This document shows positions 61,027-64,000 of a stretch of 64,000 nt of DNA, piece by piece. The stretch is from Thermoanaerobaculia bacterium. GTDB taxonomy: Bacteria > Acidobacteriota > Thermoanaerobaculia > Gp7-AA8. The position numbers and the translations under genes were made by a program. The notes below the pieces were generated by a model, which worked only from the letters and a program-made list of their open reading frames with translations, had not been told where the DNA came from and did no database searches. Each line of letters opens with the position of its first letter. Position 1 is the first letter of the stretch. The stretch is from NCBI GenBank assembly GCA_017883205.1, contig JADGNZ010000014.1, forward strand, positions 61,719 to 125,718, read 5' to 3'.

Positions 61027-61200
61027 AATGAAGGATGAAGGATGAAGGACGAAGGATGAAGAGTGAAATCGCGCAGCTTCCCTTCAAATTGCGACGATCA
61101 AACATCGAGCCCCTTCTCCCCATCGTCTTTTGATGGGGAGAAGGTGGCCGAAGGCCGGATGAGGGGCCGTTGCAAGCACGAAGAGTGAAATCCGAAGCCA
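61020..61200. repeat. GATGAAG array plus family 1 hairpin
   Basis: 61020-61075 holds tandem GAAGGATGAAGGATGAAGG units as at 29915. 61105-61167 has a single family 1 hairpin: a perfect 13-bp stem CCTTCTCCCCATC / GATGGGGAGAAGG with a 7-base loop, followed by GGCCGAAGGCCGGATGAGGG. It may terminate the regulator transcript. Confidence 0.65.
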
Positions 61201-61201
61201 A

Positions 61202-61984
61202 ATGCCCAAGCACTCTTCCATCGGCATCTTCGACTCCGGCGTCGGCGGCCTCACCGTCTTCCGCGAGATCGCCCGCGCCCTCCCTCACCACTCCCTCATC
61301 TACCTCGGCGATTCCGCGCGCGTCCCCTACGGAACGAAATCCGCCGAGACCGTGACGCGCTATTCGCTCCAGGCCGCCGCGCACCTCATCGACCGCGGCA
61401 TCGGCATGCTCGTCATCGCCTGCAACACCGCCACCGCCGCCGCCCTCCCGGCCCTGCAGGCATCGCTGACGATCCCGGTCATCGGCGTCGTCGAGCCCGG
61501 CGCGCGCGCCGCCGTCGCCCGCACCCGCGGCCGCGTCGGCGTCATCGCCACCGAGGGGACGGTGCGGTCGCAGGCATACACGAAAGCGATCCGCCTGATC
61601 GACCCGAAGATCGAAGTGATCGAATCCGCCGCCCCGCTCTTCGTCTCGTTAGCCGAGGAGGGATGGGCCAACACGCACGTAGCGAGAGAAGTGGCCGAGA
61701 TCTACCTCGAGCCTCTCCTCGACGCCAACATCGACACCCTGGTCCTAGGCTGCACGCACTACCCCATCCTCCGCGGCACGATCGAACAGGTAACCGGCGA
61801 CAAGATCGCCATCGTCGACAGCGCCGAGACGACGGCATCATTCGTAAAGAGCGCGGTCCGCCACAAACCGTCCGGTACTCCCAAACACCAGTTCCTGGTC
61901 ACCGACGCCGAGGAACGCTTCCGCAGAATCGCCAGCGACTTCCTGGAAACGGAGATCGAGCACCTGGAGTTGGTCACGCTGTAG
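61202..61984 (+). CDS. murI: Glutamate racemase
   Basis: A 260-residue protein with the racemase signature IGIFDSGVGGLTVFREI, SARVPYGTKS, the catalytic Cys in VIACNTATAAALP and the second Cys in LVLGCTHYPIL. It supplies D-glutamate for peptidoglycan. The ATG at 61202 is the only start compatible with the family N-terminus. It lies downstream of repeats and probably has its own promoter. Confidence 0.96.
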   Translation: MPKHSSIGIFDSGVGGLTVFREIARALPHHSLIYLGDSARVPYGTKSAETVTRYSLQAAAHLIDRGIGMLVIACNTATAAALPALQASLTIPVIGVVEPGARAAVARTRGRVGVIATEGTVRSQAYTKAIRLIDPKIEVIESAAPLFVSLAEEGWANTHVAREVAEIYLEPLLDANIDTLVLGCTHYPILRGTIEQVTGDKIAIVDSAETTASFVKSAVRHKPSGTPKHQFLVTDAEERFRRIASDFLETEIEHLELVTL

Positions 61985-61992
61985 AACGTTGG

Positions 61993-62035
61993 AACGCTGG
62001 CGTCTCGCCGGCTGGCCCGGCGGCGTCCCGCCGCC
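61993..62035. repeat. Partial family 7/2 palindromes after murI
   Basis: CTGGCGTCTCGCCGG and CCCGGCGGCGTCCCGCCG form two small palindromes starting 8 bases after the murI stop. No T-tract follows. The remaining bases to 62140 show no other feature. Confidence 0.45.
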
Positions 62036-62140
62036 GATTCCGAAATTCCACGCCACGTAGAATCGCTACCGACCCTCGGCATAGCCATGCGAAAATCCCG
62101 GTTACACGATCCAGTTTGACAATGCGAGGAGACCGACGAG

Positions 62141-62569
62141 ATGGCTAACGTGTTCGACGTTGCCGCCTACATCCTGAACAAGAAGGGGACGATGACTGCG
62201 ATGAAATTGCAGAAGCTCGTCTACTACGGACAGGCGTGGTCACTCGTCTGGGATGAGAAGCCGATCTTCGCAGAGCCGATCGAGGCGTGGGCGAATGGTC
62301 CGGTGGTGCCCAATCTCTACGACTGGCATCGGGGCCTGTACAACCTGACCAGTTGCGCGAAGGGGAACCCGGATGCGCTTACCGATCAGGAGCGCGCGAC
62401 GATGGACGCCGTACTGCAAGACTACGGCGACCAGTCGTCGCAGTGGCTCAGCGACCTGACCCACTCGGAAGAGCCGTGGAAAGCCGCTCGCAAGGGTCTT
62501 GCTCCCGGTCAGTGGGGTCGCCGCGAAATCTCGCACGCCGCGATGGCCGAGTACTACGGCGCGTTGTAG
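62141..62569 (+). CDS. Panacea-domain (DUF4065/SocA-like) antitoxin
   Basis: A 142-residue protein: VFDVAAYILNKKGTMTAMKLQKLVYYGQAWSL then IEAWANGPVVPNLYDWHRG is the Panacea domain pattern. Such proteins neutralise diverse toxins encoded next to them. The ATG has a good AGGAGA site. The following frame at 62573 could be the toxin but is overlapped by a different gene on the other strand, so the pair may be broken. Confidence 0.85.
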   Translation: MANVFDVAAYILNKKGTMTAMKLQKLVYYGQAWSLVWDEKPIFAEPIEAWANGPVVPNLYDWHRGLYNLTSCAKGNPDALTDQERATMDAVLQDYGDQSSQWLSDLTHSEEPWKAARKGLAPGQWGRREISHAAMAEYYGAL

Positions 62570-62572
62570 GCG

Positions 62573-62839
62573 ATGGTTCGCCGGCCGAAGTGGAAAGACG
62601 AGCCGCATCCACAGAAGAAGGTTCCGCGACTACCGCGACGCCAATCCTTCGTGATTTCGTTCCTTGAGCCGATCGACGACACTCCGAGGAAGATAACCGC
62701 GCTCCGGGATCGGGAAAGTCGTGCCTACAACGACACTTGGTACACGTTCGAAAGAGACGTATCGATTGTCAGCCACACTCTCAGAGGTTTCCCGGAAGGA
62801 CGTCAGTCCCGATTTGATAGACTCCAGTACTGTTGGTAA
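62573..62839 (+). CDS. Possible truncated toxin after the Panacea antitoxin
   Basis: An 88-residue frame starting 3 bases after the antitoxin stop: MVRRPKWKDEPHPQKKVPRL, then a segment overlapping the end of the minus-strand NTPase gene. Only the first 20 residues lie in high-GC DNA. A toxin gene cut off by insertion of the NTPase is one reading; a chance frame is another. Confidence 0.3.
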   Translation: MVRRPKWKDEPHPQKKVPRLPRRQSFVISFLEPIDDTPRKITALRDRESRAYNDTWYTFERDVSIVSHTLRGFPEGRQSRFDRLQYCW

Positions 62840-64000
62840 TCGCGTAAACGCGTTCAATAGATCGATGATGGGTTCGTTAAACGCCATGCGACGATAAAGA
62901 GCAAGCAGCGCATGTCCTACGCCATCGAACGCGCTAAACAAAGGACGCTCCAGTAGTAAGCGCGATAGAAAGGCGTAAAGGCTGGCCGATTGCAGCACGT
63001 CTGAAAAGCGGAGGACGATTACAGCAAACGATGCACTTGGATTTGATGCCAACGAGACGGCTACCGCGACCGGACCAGGATACTCTTTGATATACAAAAC
63101 GAGATTTGATGCAAATTGGTCTCTCACTAAGTAGTCGGCGCACAGGTATTCCTGCAACGACAGATGGGAGAATTCATAGCGGCCAGCGCCGGCATACGCT
63201 ATTAGGCCGGTGTGTGTCTCTAGTTCCGCGACGACCTGCGCCATTTCGTCTTTCGGCAATGAGAATCGATCACATACGGATACGTAGGCGCGGCTCAATT
63301 CCGTTACGGAAAAGGTCTTCACCTTGATTCGATAGGTGAGCTCATAAGCAATCGCCGCCAGAAACTCCATTTTTCGCCGTGCATCAAACTGAGAGTATTT
63401 TGATTTTCTAGTTATCCGTCTCTCGGCGTCCCATTCACGAAAGAGCATCTCGACGACACTCCGATATATCTCCGCCGGCTGTTCCGGAAGATCACCGTAT
63501 CGCTTGTAAATAAACAACAGCTGGCTCAATATCAGTGGACGGTCCACGATGTCGGAGTATGGTGTAGCTGCTAGTCGATCAAGGAATTGTTCGTAATCCG
63601 GTGACGAGGCACGTGCAAACGCACGAACCTCGTCAGGAGAAAGAGGGCAAATTTCCAGCAGATCGAGCCCCTCTAGCACACTCGTGTAATCACCTGTGCG
63701 CGCGGACGCGAGTATTTTCCCGTCGTGGAGATTACGTGCCAGCCATTCGAGCTCCACATTTACAACATCGCGGGTGCTTCTCGGAACTTCATCCAGCCCA
63801 TCAACAATCACGACTGAGCGACTCTCGTTGAGTACCCTTGCTAGTACGTGGCCTAGGCGTTCGTCGTGGCACCAGTAGTCATGAGGTTTCTCAGGCTTCT
63901 CACACACGTGTCCAAAACAGCTTTGAAACGAGAGGGATGAAGTACCGCCGAGTCCCCGTAGAATCGGGTTGTCGAAGCTCGAGACACGGAGGTGCCCGGC
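62630..64000 (-). CDS. NACHT-like STAND NTPase (5' end outside window)
   Basis: The frame is open from 62630 to the right edge, so the protein is partial; no normal start codon begins the well-conserved part. Walker B is SVVIVDGLDEVP followed by the NACHT helices ELEWLARNLHDGKILASART and a helical region with FSHLSLQEYLCADYL, the conserved motif of NACHT proteins before the sensor repeats. Walker A would lie beyond the window. GC content is visibly lower (about 50 percent) than in the rest of the window, so recent transfer is likely. STAND NTPases often act in phage defence. A different frame near 63905-64000 (HLRVSSFDNPILRG) also looks protein-like, so a frameshift near 63905 is possible. 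Confidence 0.75.
   Translation of the reverse strand, partial: AGHLRVSSFDNPILRGLGGTSSLSFQSCFGHVCEKPEKPHDYWCHDERLGHVLARVLNESRSVVIVDGLDEVPRSTRDVVNVELEWLARNLHDGKILASARTGDYTSVLEGLDLLEICPLSPDEVRAFARASSPDYEQFLDRLAATPYSDIVDRPLILSQLLFIYKRYGDLPEQPAEIYRSVVEMLFREWDAERRITRKSKYSQFDARRKMEFLAAIAYELTYRIKVKTFSVTELSRAYVSVCDRFSLPKDEMAQVVAELETHTGLIAYAGAGRYEFSHLSLQEYLCADYLVRDQFASNLVLYIKEYPGPVAVAVSLASNPSASFAVIVLRFSDVLQSASLYAFLSRLLLERPLFSAFDGVGHALLALYRRMAFNEPIIDLLNAFTRLPTVLESIKSGLTSFRETSESVADNRYVSFERVPSVVVGTTFPIPERGYLPRSVVDRLKERNHEGLASR

Overview
The window is high-GC DNA (about 60-65 percent, except the right end) from what looks like an Acidobacteriota genome, possibly class Thermoanaerobaculia. This placement is inferred from two secreted proteins of the 'VWFA-related acidobacterial' type, an exosortase H pair, a BlaI/M56/TonB cluster, dense signal-peptide and lipoprotein genes, and large TPR and beta-propeller proteins. 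There is no rRNA. One intact tRNA (Asp, GTC) is present, plus two tRNA-like remnants.

Layout. 1-5.6 kb is an accessory block: the C-terminal part of a TPR-CHAT protease, two divergent paralogues that both end in a SCSDSxYP motif, a ten-copy 42-bp minisatellite with decayed heptad-coding sequence, and a small helical protein. 6-12 kb holds a VWFA protein, a Uma2 nuclease and a 1163-residue beta-helix/AttH fusion. 12-14 kb is an island-like patch: tRNA 3'-end fragment, broken XRE gene, AbrB/VapC toxin-antitoxin, an array of six 23-bp palindromes, a second helical protein related to the one at 4957, and a tRNA-Asp-like remnant. 14-27 kb carries a secreted glycosidase-like protein, tRNA-Asp, a giant TPR protein, a BNR/sortilin-type propeller, a thioesterase, a hydrolase, threonine dehydrogenase and phosphofructokinase. 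27-37 kb has small membrane and zinc-ribbon proteins, MscL, a DNA-repair glycosylase, a diguanylate cyclase, and a ClpX-like ATPase coupled to a secreted beta-helix protein. 37-47 kb has FtsY, exosortase H with its partner, and the BlaI - metallopeptidase - M56/TonB/STN cluster with a partial tandem duplicate, then a TonB protein. 47-62 kb is mostly housekeeping: signal peptidase I, poly(A) polymerase, cysteine desulfurase, a PilZ regulator, MobA, MoaC, leucyl aminopeptidase, an NtrC-type regulator and MurI. From 62.1 kb there is a Panacea-type antitoxin and, in visibly lower-GC DNA, a NACHT-like NTPase running off the right edge.

Recurring themes. Three 21-bp-period minisatellite arrays occur (about 4.0-4.6, 13.0-13.3 and 45.5-45.8 kb); two lie just upstream of paralogous helical-protein genes. 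Several families of palindromic, MITE-like dispersed repeats occupy the intergenic gaps, and some have been captured into the ends of coding sequences (28.8, 48.7, 52.7 kb). Many genes overlap by ATGA/GTGA, pointing to translationally coupled operons: 31.7-30.9, 33.1-36.2, 44.2-42.2, 46.9-50.3, 50.4-52.7 and 52.7-56.0 kb. All functional calls are from reading motifs by eye; no database search was possible.
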